A DNA stretch of 64,000 bases from the NCBI RefSeq assembly GCF_007829955.1, contig NZ_VIWX01000005.1, positions 541,608 to 605,607 of the forward strand. Direction: 5' to 3'. The translations under genes were made by a program, and so were the position numbers. The notes under the pieces were generated by a model. It was given only the letters and a program-made list of their open reading frames with translations. It did no database searches and was not told the origin of the DNA. Position 1 is the stretch's first letter. Every line of letters starts with the position of its first letter. Source of the stretch: Saccharopolyspora dendranthemae. GTDB taxonomy: Bacteria; Actinomycetota; Actinomycetes; Mycobacteriales; Pseudonocardiaceae. Positions 1-7,854 of this stretch are shown here, piece after piece.

Positions 1-2
1 CC

Positions 3-1499
3 GAGCCGATCGCCGACTTCCTCGACGCTGCCGTGCTGGGCGACGGCGAGGAAGCGGTCCTGGAGATCACCGAGGCCGTCCGGCGCTGGAAGAACGAGGG
101 ATGCCCGGGTGGTCGCGACGAGCTGCTGCTGCGGCTGGCCGAGTCCGGCGGTGTCTACGTCCCCAAGTTCTACGACGTCGGCTACGCCGAGGACGGCGGT
201 ATCGCCGAGGTCGTGCCCAACCAGGAGCGCGCCCCGTACCGGGTGTTCAAGCGCACCACGATGGAGCTCGACGACTGGCCGTACCCCAAGCAGCCGCTGG
301 TCCCGCTCGCCGAGAGCGTGCACGAGCGGATGAGCGTGGAGATCTTCCGCGGCTGCACCCGCGGCTGCCGCTTCTGCCAGGCCGGGATGATCACCCGTCC
401 GGTGCGCGAGCGCTCCATCGAGGGCATCGGCGAGATGGTGCAGCGGGGCCTGGAGAACACCGGGTTCGAGGAAGTCGGCCTGCTGTCGCTGTCGTCGGCC
501 GATCACTCCGAGATCGCCGAGGTCACCAAGGGTCTCGCCGACCGCTACGAGGGCACCAACACCGGTCTGTCGCTGCCGTCGACCCGGGTGGACGCCTTCA
601 ACATCGACCTGGCCAACGAGCTGTCCCGCAACGGCCGCCGCTCCGGGCTCACCTTCGCGCCCGAGGGCGGCAGCGAGCGGATCCGCCGGGTGATCAACAA
701 GATGGTCTCCGAGGAAGACCTGATCCGCACCGTCTCGGCGGCCTTCGCCAACGGCTGGCGGCAGGTCAAGCTGTACTTCATGTGCGGCCTGCCGACCGAG
801 GAGGACACCGACGTCCTGCAGATCGCCGAGATGGCCAAGGAGGTCATCCGCGCTGGTCGCGCGGTGTCCGGACGCAAGGACATCCGGTGCACGATCTCCA
901 TCGGCGGGTTCGTGCCCAAGCCGCACACCCCGTTCCAGTGGGCCTCGCAGACCGACCCGGAGACCGTCGACGACCGGTTGCGCAAGCTCCGCGAGGCGAT
1001 CAACACCGATCGCTCGCTGGGTCGCAACATCGGCATGCGCTACCACGACGGCAAGCCCTCGCTGATCGAAGGACTGCTCTCCCGCGGTGACCGCCGCCTG
1101 GGCCGGGTCATCGAGCGGGTGTGGCGCGAGGGCGGCCGCTTCGACGGCTGGAACGAGCACTTCTCCTACGAGCGCTGGGTGGACTGCGCGGAGGCCGAGC
1201 TCGCCGAGGTGGGCGTCGACCTGGCCTGGTTCACCACCCGCGAGCGCACCGAGCACGAGATCCTGCCGTGGGACCACCTGGACTCCGGACTGGACAAGGA
1301 GTGGTTGTGGGCCGACTGGCAGGACGCCCTGGAAGCTCGCGAGCAGGACGACTGCCGGTGGACGCCGTGCTTCGACTGCGGTGTGTGCCCGACGATGGGC
1401 ACCGACATCGAGGTCGGCCCGACCGGGCGAAACCTGCTGCCGATCTCGCCGGTCGGGCAGGGCTCGCCGGTGCGGAACTCGGCGTTCACCAACGGCTGA
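3..1499 (+). CDS. Radical SAM protein with B12-binding-type N-terminus (TIGR03960-like), 5' end outside window
   Basis: The reading frame is open from the left edge, so the N-terminal part, where this family carries a cobalamin-binding-like domain, is missing. The radical SAM cluster is visible as RGCTRGCRFCQAG (CxxxCxxC) about 115 residues into the visible part, followed by a typical radical-SAM barrel. The C-terminus has a second cysteine cluster, CRWTPCFDCGVC, which could bind another Fe-S centre or zinc. The next gene encodes the DUF2344-type partner that normally accompanies this family, and rne follows. In the family the exact reaction is not established; a tRNA or RNA-related role is only suggested by the neighbours. 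The family call is firm; function is not claimed. Confidence 0.88.
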   Translation, partial: EPIADFLDAAVLGDGEEAVLEITEAVRRWKNEGCPGGRDELLLRLAESGGVYVPKFYDVGYAEDGGIAEVVPNQERAPYRVFKRTTMELDDWPYPKQPLVPLAESVHERMSVEIFRGCTRGCRFCQAGMITRPVRERSIEGIGEMVQRGLENTGFEEVGLLSLSSADHSEIAEVTKGLADRYEGTNTGLSLPSTRVDAFNIDLANELSRNGRRSGLTFAPEGGSERIRRVINKMVSEEDLIRTVSAAFANGWRQVKLYFMCGLPTEEDTDVLQIAEMAKEVIRAGRAVSGRKDIRCTISIGGFVPKPHTPFQWASQTDPETVDDRLRKLREAINTDRSLGRNIGMRYHDGKPSLIEGLLSRGDRRLGRVIERVWREGGRFDGWNEHFSYERWVDCAEAELAEVGVDLAWFTTRERTEHEILPWDHLDSGLDKEWLWADWQDALEAREQDDCRWTPCFDCGVCPTMGTDIEVGPTGRNLLPISPVGQGSPVRNSAFTNG

Positions 1500-1506
1500 C
1501 CTGCGT

Positions 1507-1538
1507 GTTCGTGCGCGAACATGCGGCCGCGCACGAAC
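1507..1538. terminator. Inverted repeat after the radical SAM gene
   Basis: GTTCGTGCGCG at 1507-1517 pairs perfectly with CGCGCACGAAC at 1528-1538 (11 bp, 10-nt loop) starting 8 bases after the stop codon. There is no T-run. It may be an attenuating or transcript-end hairpin inside an otherwise co-directional gene pair. Confidence 0.4.
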
Positions 1539-1719
1539 GTGCGTGAAGCCCTCGGCCGGGTACGGTCTGAGTCGAAAAACTTCCCGCTGGGTGTTGTCAC
1601 CTCGCGGTTGAGCAAGCAAGCATCGGCATCGTGAGCGGTCCTGGGGGACCGGCGATGACGATCATGGTCGGGGAGGCATTCTGAGTCGGAGAGATCATCC
1701 CAATCCTTCGGCGCCGCCG

Positions 1720-2514
1720 GTGCAGAAGCTGCGCCTGCGCTACGCCAAGAGGGGGCGGCTGCGGTTCACCTCGCACCGGGATGTGGCGCGCACGTTCGAG
1801 CGCGCGCTGCGCCGGGCCGGCGTCCCGATGGCCTACTCCCAGGGCTTCAGCCCGCACCCGAAGGTGTCCTGGGCCGGAGCCGTGCCCACCGGCGTGTCCA
1901 GCGAGGCCGAGTACGTCGAGCTGCAGTTAGTCGAACGCGTCGAGCCCGAGGCCCTGCGCGCCGAGCTGGACGCGGCTCTGCCCGAGGGCATCGACCTCCT
2001 CGAGTCCGTCGAGGCGCGTCCGGGTCCGCTCGCGGACCTGCTCCAGGTCAGCAGGTGGCGGCTCGACCTGCCCGGCACGGACGTGTCCGAGTTGCGCAGG
2101 GCGGCCGAGCAGCTGATGGCCGCCGACAGCGCGCTGGTCGAGCGGATGACCAAGGACGGGCGCCGCACCATCGACGCCCGGGCCGCGCTGCTCGAGGCGG
2201 AGGTCTGGGAGGGCCCTCGGCCGATTGCGCAGCGTGATCAAAAACGCGACGCGAACGCCCGTGTGGACGATTGGCCCGGGGCGTCCGCACCGTATGGGAT
2301 ACTCGTAACGGTCGTGCGGCAGACAACACCCGTCGTACGGCCCGACGACGTACTGAGCGCCCTGCGTGTCGTCGCCGGTCTGGCACCGTCGGCCGCCACG
2401 AGCGCGACCCGGCTGGAACAGGGTCGGCTCGATGACGGGGGAGGCATTGCCGACCCGTTGGCCCAGGACTCAGGCGGCGACCGGACTCCGGCGGGAGAGC
2501 CCGCGGTCGGGTGA
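1720..2514 (+). CDS. DUF2344 / TIGR03936 radical-SAM-associated protein
   Basis: The N-terminus, QKLRLRYAKRGRLRFTSHRD, is typical of the DUF2344 family that sits next to or is fused with TIGR03960 radical SAM proteins. The segment AYSQGFSPHPKVSWAGA is the other conserved block. No catalytic motif is evident and the biochemical role is unknown. The GTG at 1720 is the first ATG/GTG/TTG start in this frame but has no Shine-Dalgarno sequence. The frame stays open upstream, and CTG at 1681 is preceded by GGGGAGG (1670-1676), adding 13 residues (LSRRDHPNPSAPP). Family members often have a short extension of this kind, so CTG may be the real start. The last 100 residues are less conserved and Ala/Gly-rich. 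Confidence 0.85.
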   Translation: MQKLRLRYAKRGRLRFTSHRDVARTFERALRRAGVPMAYSQGFSPHPKVSWAGAVPTGVSSEAEYVELQLVERVEPEALRAELDAALPEGIDLLESVEARPGPLADLLQVSRWRLDLPGTDVSELRRAAEQLMAADSALVERMTKDGRRTIDARAALLEAEVWEGPRPIAQRDQKRDANARVDDWPGASAPYGILVTVVRQTTPVVRPDDVLSALRVVAGLAPSAATSATRLEQGRLDDGGGIADPLAQDSGGDRTPAGEPAVG

Positions 2515-2681
2515 CGGACGTTGTGACGTCGTCGACCCGCCGTACGGCTTCCCGGCCTGCAGGTCCGGGGCGGAGGGACCACGAAGAATTGCCGTCGCCC
2601 GCGGGCGGCGGAACCTAAAAGATCGCACATGCCTCTGTGCGGCCGCGTCCACCCGGACGCGCCCGGGGGCGGAGGAGCTAG

Positions 2682-5600
2682 ATGTTGAACATGGACACGC
2701 CCGCTGGGAACAACGCCAGCGGGCAATCGCCCACACCCACCCAGGATGAGCAGGGCACCATCGAGTTGCCCGCGAAGCTCAGGGTGCACGCGCTCGCCAA
2801 GCTGCTGGGAGCCAGCAGCCGGGAGATCATCAAGGCGCTGGACGAGCTCGGTGAGCCCGTCCGCAGCGCCCAGTCGAACATCAACCGGGACCTGGCGCTG
2901 CGCGTCGTGCAGTCGCTGAACCCGGAGCTGGTCGCCGACGACGGTGAGGACGCGGCCGAGGCCGCCCCGGCTGCCCAGCAGCAGGATTCCGGGCAACAGG
3001 CGTCGGGCAAGCCCGAAGCCGAGGCACCTGCGTCGGAGAAGAGCGCTTCGGTGCCCGCCGCGGACTTCGCGCCCGCTCCGGCCGGATCGGAATCCCAGGA
3101 CTCCTCGGCCGGGCTGACGCCGGCGTTCGCCGCTCCGGAGGCCATGTTCCTGGCCCCGCAGGCATCGGCGCCGAGCAAAACCGCCAAGCCCGAACCGAAG
3201 CCCGAACCCGAGCCCGAGCGGGAGGCCGCGCCGGCGGAGAAGGCCGCCGAGCCCGCTGCTGACGCTCAGACCACGTCCGACGACGGTCAGGACGAGTCCG
3301 CCGACGACGGAGACGACGACTCCGGCAGCCGCCGCCGTCGTCGCCGTGGCCGCCGGGGCCGGGGCCGCGGCCGCGGTGCCGACTCCGACAACGAGTCCGG
3401 TGGCGAGGACGGGTCCGAGGACAACCAGTCGGAGACCGCCAAGACCGAGTCCGGTGAGAGCTCCGAGGAGTCCGAGGAGCAGTCCTCCGAGTCGGACGGC
3501 CAGTCCGAGGGGAGCCGTCGTCGTCGGCGGCGTCGTCGCCGCAAGGGCTCGTCGGACGACGAGAGCGGCAGCCGCGAGGACGACCCGCCGAACACCGTCG
3601 TGCACGTCCGCGAGTCCGCTCCCGAGTCCTCTCGGCAGGACTCCAGCGACGACGAGGTCCGCGCGATCAAGGGCTCGACCCGCCTGGAGGCCAAGCGCCA
3701 GCGTCGCAGGGACGGCCGCGAAGCCGGGCGTCGCCGCGCACCGGTGCTCTCCGAGTCGGAGTTCCTGGCCCGTCGCGAGTCGGTGGACCGCAAGATGGTG
3801 GTCCGCCAGAGCGGCGACCAGACCCAGATCGCGGTCCTCGAGGACAACGTCCTCGTCGAGAACTTCGTGACCTCCTCGGGCACGGGCTCGCTGGTCGGCA
3901 ACGTCTACCTGGGGCGCGTGCAGAACGTGCTGCCCAGCATGGAGGCCGCCTTCGTCGACATCGGCCGGGGCCGCAACGCGGTCCTCTACGCCGGTGAGGT
4001 CGACTGGGACGCCGCCGGGCTGGCGGGCAAGGCCCGCCGCATCGAGCAGGCCCTGCAGACCGGCGACAGCGTCCTGGTGCAGGTCACCAAGGACCCGATC
4101 GGTCACAAGGGCGCGCGCCTGACCACCCAGATCAGCCTGCCGGGCCGGTTCCTGGTCTATGTCCCGGGCGGCGGCGCCACCGGCATCAGCCGCAAGCTGC
4201 CCGACACCGAGCGCAAGCGCCTCAAGGAGATCCTCAAGCGGATCGTTCCGGAGAACGCGGGCGTGATCATCCGCACCGCCTCCGAGGGCACCAGCGAGGA
4301 CGCCCTCGACCGCGACGTGCGGCGGCTGCAGGCGCAGTGGGAGGTCATCAAGGAGAAGGCCGAGACCCCCGGCGCGAACGCCCCGCAGCTGCTCTACGAG
4401 GAGCCCGACCTGCTGATCAAGGTCGTCCGCGACCTGTTCACCGAGGACTTCTCGTCGATGACCGTCCAGGGCAACGACGCGTGGGAGACCATCGAGGCCT
4501 ACGTCCAGCACGTGGCGCCCGACCTGGAGCCGCGGCTGGAGAAGCACGTCGGCAAGAACGACGTGTTCCACGAGAAGCGGATCAACGAGCAGATCTCCAA
4601 GGCGCTGGACCGCAAGGTCTGGCTGCCCTCCGGCGGTTACCTGGTCATCGACCGCACCGAGGCGATGACGGTGATCGACGTCAACACCGGCAAGTTCACC
4701 GGCTCCGGGGGCAACCTGGAGGAGACGGTCACCCGCAACAACCTGGAGGCCGCGGAGGAGATCGTCCGCCAGCTCCGGTTGCGCGACATCGGCGGCATCA
4801 TCGTCATCGACTTCATCGACATGGTGCTGGAGTCCAACCGCGACCTGGTCTTGCGCAGGCTCACCGAGTGCCTGGGCCGGGACCGCACCCGCCACCAGGT
4901 GGCCGAGGTGACCTCGCTCGGCCTGGTGCAGATGACTCGCAAGCGCGTGGGCACCGGCCTGCTGGAGGCCTACAGCAGCACCTGCGAGCACTGCCGCGGA
5001 CGTGGGCTGACGGTCTCCACCGAGCCGATCAACCACCAGCACGGCCAGGGCGGTGGCGGCAACAACGGCCAGAGCGGTGGCGGCAACGGCGGTGGCCGGC
5101 GCAACCGCAACCGAGGCAAGCAGCAGGACGCCGAGCAGCAGGCCCCGGAGTCGAAGAACGGGCAGAAGTCCGACTCCAAGCAGGACTCCAAGTCCGAAAC
5201 CAAGGGCGACTCCAAGCAGGACGTCAAGCAGGAGTCGAAGCAGGACTCCAAGCAGGAGTCGAAGTCCGAGACCAAGGCTGAGGCGAAGTCCGAGGCCAAG
5301 GCCGAGGAGCGCAAGCCCGAGACCGCTCCGGCCGAGCCGAAGCAGGCCGAGGCCAAGCAGGACGAGCCGAAGAAGGCGGAGGCCAAGCAGGCGGAGCCCG
5401 CCAAGCACGCCGAGCCCAAGCAGGCGGAGCCGGTTGCGGAGTCGAAGCCGCAGGTCAGCGAGGCCCCGGCCGCCGCGCCTCAGCCGGTCGAGGCGACGCC
5501 GGAGCAGACCGAGCCCCAGTCGGACTCCAACGGAGCCCGGCCGCGCCGCAAGGCCGTCCGGTCCGCCGGGAGCGCGGGCGCTCCGGTCCAGCCGCTCGTG

Positions 5601-5726
5601 GTGTCCAAGTCCGAGCAGCCGCAGTCGACCGGTGACGGCCTGGCCGACGTCGAGCCGGCGACCCCGGTCCGCCGGACCCGTCGTCGCGCGGTCTCGCGCC
5701 CGTCCGGTCCGCCGGTCGAGGACTGA
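2682..5726 (+). CDS. rne: Ribonuclease E/G with long disordered N- and C-terminal regions
   Basis: This is an endoribonuclease of the RNase E/G family acting in mRNA decay and rRNA processing. The 1014 residues contain an IF2_N-like helical segment (about 28-82, KLRVHALAKLLG), an acidic low-complexity stretch, Arg/Gly patches near 210-230 and 275-285, an S1 RNA-binding domain near 395-450 (GNVYLGRVQNVLPSMEAAFV), the catalytic core (VIDVNTGKFTG, ITVIDF-like IIVIDFIDM), and the zinc-link cysteines in TCEHCRGRGL near 767. The tail after 800 is a Lys/Gln/Glu/Ser-rich array of short KQDSKQESK-like repeats. Such tails act as RNA- or protein-binding scaffolds in RNase E. The start has GGAGGA 7 bases upstream. 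It is flanked downstream by a strong terminator. Confidence 0.96.
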   Translation: MLNMDTPAGNNASGQSPTPTQDEQGTIELPAKLRVHALAKLLGASSREIIKALDELGEPVRSAQSNINRDLALRVVQSLNPELVADDGEDAAEAAPAAQQQDSGQQASGKPEAEAPASEKSASVPAADFAPAPAGSESQDSSAGLTPAFAAPEAMFLAPQASAPSKTAKPEPKPEPEPEREAAPAEKAAEPAADAQTTSDDGQDESADDGDDDSGSRRRRRRGRRGRGRGRGADSDNESGGEDGSEDNQSETAKTESGESSEESEEQSSESDGQSEGSRRRRRRRRRKGSSDDESGSREDDPPNTVVHVRESAPESSRQDSSDDEVRAIKGSTRLEAKRQRRRDGREAGRRRAPVLSESEFLARRESVDRKMVVRQSGDQTQIAVLEDNVLVENFVTSSGTGSLVGNVYLGRVQNVLPSMEAAFVDIGRGRNAVLYAGEVDWDAAGLAGKARRIEQALQTGDSVLVQVTKDPIGHKGARLTTQISLPGRFLVYVPGGGATGISRKLPDTERKRLKEILKRIVPENAGVIIRTASEGTSEDALDRDVRRLQAQWEVIKEKAETPGANAPQLLYEEPDLLIKVVRDLFTEDFSSMTVQGNDAWETIEAYVQHVAPDLEPRLEKHVGKNDVFHEKRINEQISKALDRKVWLPSGGYLVIDRTEAMTVIDVNTGKFTGSGGNLEETVTRNNLEAAEEIVRQLRLRDIGGIIVIDFIDMVLESNRDLVLRRLTECLGRDRTRHQVAEVTSLGLVQMTRKRVGTGLLEAYSSTCEHCRGRGLTVSTEPINHQHGQGGGGNNGQSGGGNGGGRRNRNRGKQQDAEQQAPESKNGQKSDSKQDSKSETKGDSKQDVKQESKQDSKQESKSETKAEAKSEAKAEERKPETAPAEPKQAEAKQDEPKKAEAKQAEPAKHAEPKQAEPVAESKPQVSEAPAAAPQPVEATPEQTEPQSDSNGARPRRKAVRSAGSAGAPVQPLVVSKSEQPQSTGDGLADVEPATPVRRTRRRAVSRPSGPPVED

Positions 5727-5739
5727 CCCGATCAACACC

Positions 5740-5779
5740 GGAAATGGCCGATCCGTTCAAGAACGGGTCGGCCATTTCC
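5740..5779. terminator. Strong hairpin terminator after rne
   Basis: A 19-bp arm beginning GGAAATGGCCGATCCG (5740-5758) pairs with 5761-5779, with one G-U wobble. The stem lies 14 bases after the rne stop and 16 bases before the next start. There is no T-run, as is common in GC-rich actinobacteria. Confidence 0.75.
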
Positions 5780-5795
5780 GCTTAACGTCGGTGGC

Positions 5796-6701
5796 ATGAC
5801 TCGTTGCACACCGCAGCGCTTGGCCGCCGCCGAGCGCTTCATCTGGCTCACGGCTCGGGTGCTGGAGCAGCGCCGTTTCGAACACCTCCACGCCGAGGGC
5901 TCGGCGGACGCGGTCCGCACCGCGCTGGAGGCCTACCGCTGCGCCGACGGCGGCTACGGCTACGGCCTGGAACCTGACGCTCGCGGACCGATCAGCCAGC
6001 CGCTGCAGACGTGGACGGCGCTGACGATCCTGGACGAGATCGGGCGCTGCGCCGAGGCCGCACCGGCCATCTGCGACCACCTCCAAGCCATCACCCGCCC
6101 CGACGGCGGCGTGCCCGGCGGCGACGTTCGCCTCGGCGACTACCCGCACGCGCCGTGGATCCCGGTGGTCGAGGAGCCGGAGGGGAACCTGCTGTCGACC
6201 GCGCTGCTGGCCGGGGTTCTGCACAAGAACGCGGTCGCGCATCCGTGGTTGTCGGGGGCGACCGAGTTCTGCTGGAAGAACATCGACGCGCTCACCCAGA
6301 CCCACCCGTACGAGGCGATCGCCGCGATGGCGTTCCTGGACCACGTGCCGGAGCGGGAGCGGGCCGTCGAAGCCGCGGAGCGCATCGGCGGGTTGATCCG
6401 CGAGGCCGGCTACGTGCTGCTGGACCCCGAGCGCCCCGAACTGGCACGGGTGGCGCCGGGCTACGCCTCCGGCGAGATCCCCGGGGTGTGCGACTACGCG
6501 GCGAGTCCGTCGGGCCTGGCTCGGCGGTGGTTCAGCGACTCCGAGCTGGAGCGGGGGTTGGATTACCTGGCCGCGCAGCAGCACGAGGACGGCGGTTGGC
6601 CGATCCACTGGCTGGAGTGGTCACCCAGCACGGCGCTGGAGGGCAGGCCGCGGGTCACGCTCGACGCGCTGCGCGTCCTGAGCGCCTACGACGAGGCCTG
6701 A
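5796..6701 (+). CDS. Alpha/alpha-toroid (prenyltransferase/squalene-cyclase-like repeat) protein
   Basis: The 301-residue protein contains repeated helix pairs with Gly-rich turns such as YRCADGGYGYGLEPDA near 48-62, RPDGGVPGGD and QQHEDGGWPIHWLEW near the C-terminus. This pattern is seen in the terpenoid cyclase/protein prenyltransferase toroid fold. I see neither the DxDD motif of squalene-hopene cyclases nor zinc ligands of prenyltransferases, so an enzyme activity is not supported. No signal peptide or membrane segment is evident. Its last 16 bases overlap the convergent AraC-type regulator gene. It is probably cytosolic and of unknown function. Confidence 0.7.
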   Translation: MTRCTPQRLAAAERFIWLTARVLEQRRFEHLHAEGSADAVRTALEAYRCADGGYGYGLEPDARGPISQPLQTWTALTILDEIGRCAEAAPAICDHLQAITRPDGGVPGGDVRLGDYPHAPWIPVVEEPEGNLLSTALLAGVLHKNAVAHPWLSGATEFCWKNIDALTQTHPYEAIAAMAFLDHVPERERAVEAAERIGGLIREAGYVLLDPERPELARVAPGYASGEIPGVCDYAASPSGLARRWFSDSELERGLDYLAAQQHEDGGWPIHWLEWSPSTALEGRPRVTLDALRVLSAYDEA

Positions 6702-7405
6702 TCCCGCGCGAAGTAGTGCCTCGGCGTCGTGCCGGCGAGTCGGCGGAACTCCCTGGTGAGGTGGGCCTGGTCGGCGTACCCGCAGAGGTGGGCGAGGTCG
6801 GCGAGCCGGTGCTCGCCGCCGCTGCGGACCGCCCGCTGGAAGCGGAGCACGCTCACCAGCGCCCGCGGTCCGTACCCGACCGCGTCACCGATCCGGCGCC
6901 GCAACTGGCGTTCGGAGGCGCCGATCCGGTCGGCGAGGCCGCTGACCGACGGCGGTCGCGGATCGTCCAGCGCGGCGACCGCGACCGCGGCGGTGCGGTC
7001 CGGTTCCCACTCGGCGAGCCGTTCCCGCGCGAATCCCTCCAGCAGCGACGGTGCCAGCGCGGGGCGTTCGGCGATGGCCTCGGCGAGATCCCGTGCCCGG
7101 GTTCCCCACAGCTCGGTGGCGTCGATCTGGCAGTCCTGGGCTTCGGCTGCGGGAATGCCGAGGAGGAGCCGGGCTCGCCCCGGGAGGGCGCGGATCCCGA
7201 AGATCGGTGTCCCGGCGCCCAGCGAGGAGGTCCAGGGCCGGGTGTCGGGGCCGACGACCTCGATCCGGCCGGCACGCCAGATCAGGTCCACGCAGCCGTC
7301 GGGCACGACGAGCTGCGAGCCCGCGGCGACCGCGTTCTCGTGCCCCCAGATGCACGAGACGACACCCCGCAGCCCGGCCGAAGGCGACGATTCCCAATAC
7401 CCCAC
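6686..7405 (-). CDS. AraC-family transcriptional regulator
   Basis: A 239-residue protein with an N-terminal cupin-like sensory region (SAGLRGVVSCIWGHE, VVPDGCVDLIW) of the type now called DUF6597, and a C-terminal double helix-turn-helix from about 150. The segment ADLAHLCGYADQAHLTREFRRLAGTTPRHY is the classic AraC second helix-turn-helix and signature. It should bind DNA in the cytosol, possibly in response to a small molecule. It is convergent with the toroid gene and overlaps it by 16 bases. The intergenic region upstream holds the repeat structures at 7.5-7.8 kb rather than an obvious target gene, so its regulon is unknown. Confidence 0.85.
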   Translation of the reverse strand: MGYWESSPSAGLRGVVSCIWGHENAVAAGSQLVVPDGCVDLIWRAGRIEVVGPDTRPWTSSLGAGTPIFGIRALPGRARLLLGIPAAEAQDCQIDATELWGTRARDLAEAIAERPALAPSLLEGFARERLAEWEPDRTAAVAVAALDDPRPPSVSGLADRIGASERQLRRRIGDAVGYGPRALVSVLRFQRAVRSGGEHRLADLAHLCGYADQAHLTREFRRLAGTTPRHYFARDQASS

Positions 7406-7502
7406 ACCACGAGTATGCGACGCCCCACGACACGCAACCCCCGCAGCACCCCGCGTCCGCCTCCGGCGTCAGCGCGACGGGGTCGGGGGAGGTGCGTGCG
7501 CG

Positions 7503-7798
7503 GGCAATTCCCAGTTTTAGTCCTAATCAGGAGGCTTTCGCGCCCGAAATGTCCGCTCAGTTAGGACTAAAACTGGGATTTGGTGAGGCGGTGCCGTTGC
7601 TTCGGGTGTGGGACTCAGCTGGCACCGCCGCGGGTTCTCACGCGTCGTCTGGCGAGTACGCCGCGACGCCGATGTCCACCCCGGGGTAAGCGGAAGACAT
7701 CAGGAGTGGCGCACGGAGTCCAGGCGGCGTGTGAGGTTCCGCTACCCGCACCGCCAAGCAAAGTGATTCTGCAATGACCCCTAAAACTGGGAATTGCC
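7503..7798. repeat. 296-bp unit bounded by 18-bp perfect inverted repeats
   Basis: GGCAATTCCCAGTTTTAG at 7503-7520 is the exact reverse complement of CTAAAACTGGGAATTGCC at 7781-7798. The unit contains the 7509-7578 hairpin and about 200 bp without a convincing gene. It fills most of the 449-bp gap between the AraC-type gene and the arabinosyltransferase terminator. It resembles a miniature non-autonomous element with terminal inverted repeats, but no target-site duplication is evident at its edges (GCG left, GAG right). Confidence 0.6.
7509..7578 (+). repeat. Dispersed hairpin repeat, copy A
   Basis: An 18-bp perfect stem (TCCCAGTTTTAGTCCTAA at 7509-7526 with 7561-7578) encloses a 34-nt loop containing GCCCGAAATGTCCGCTCA. 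The same loop motif occurs in copies at 28569 (reverse orientation) and 41684 with different but still complementary stems. Confidence 0.8.
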
Positions 7799-7810
7799 GA
7801 GGAATGCGAG

Positions 7811-7845
7811 AGGCCCGGCCCCCTGCGGAAGGGAGCCGGGCCTCA
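7811..7845 (-). terminator. Hairpin terminator of the arabinosyltransferase gene
   Basis: GAGGCCCGGC (7811-7820) pairs with GCCGGGCCTC (7836-7845), 10 bp with a 15-nt loop. It starts 10 bases beyond the stop codon of the minus-strand gene ending at 7855. Confidence 0.65.
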
Positions 7846-7854
7846 GCTGCGGGG

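Noticed and set aside
5040..5450. Repeats within the rne tail as a possible CRISPR or tandem-repeat array
   Set aside because: The repeats are short codon-level repeats in frame with the coding sequence; there are no regular spacers.
2238..5738. 1166-codon open frame on the minus strand opposite rne
   Set aside because: Its composition (runs of Leu, Gly, Arg, Val) is the mirror of GC-biased third positions in rne, and rne itself is unmistakable. It starts and ends without regard to neighbouring signals.
7503..7798. A small gene (about 60-70 codons) inside the inverted-repeat unit
   Set aside because: The candidate frames translate to Arg/Pro/Ser-rich sequence without a ribosome site and cross the hairpin arms.
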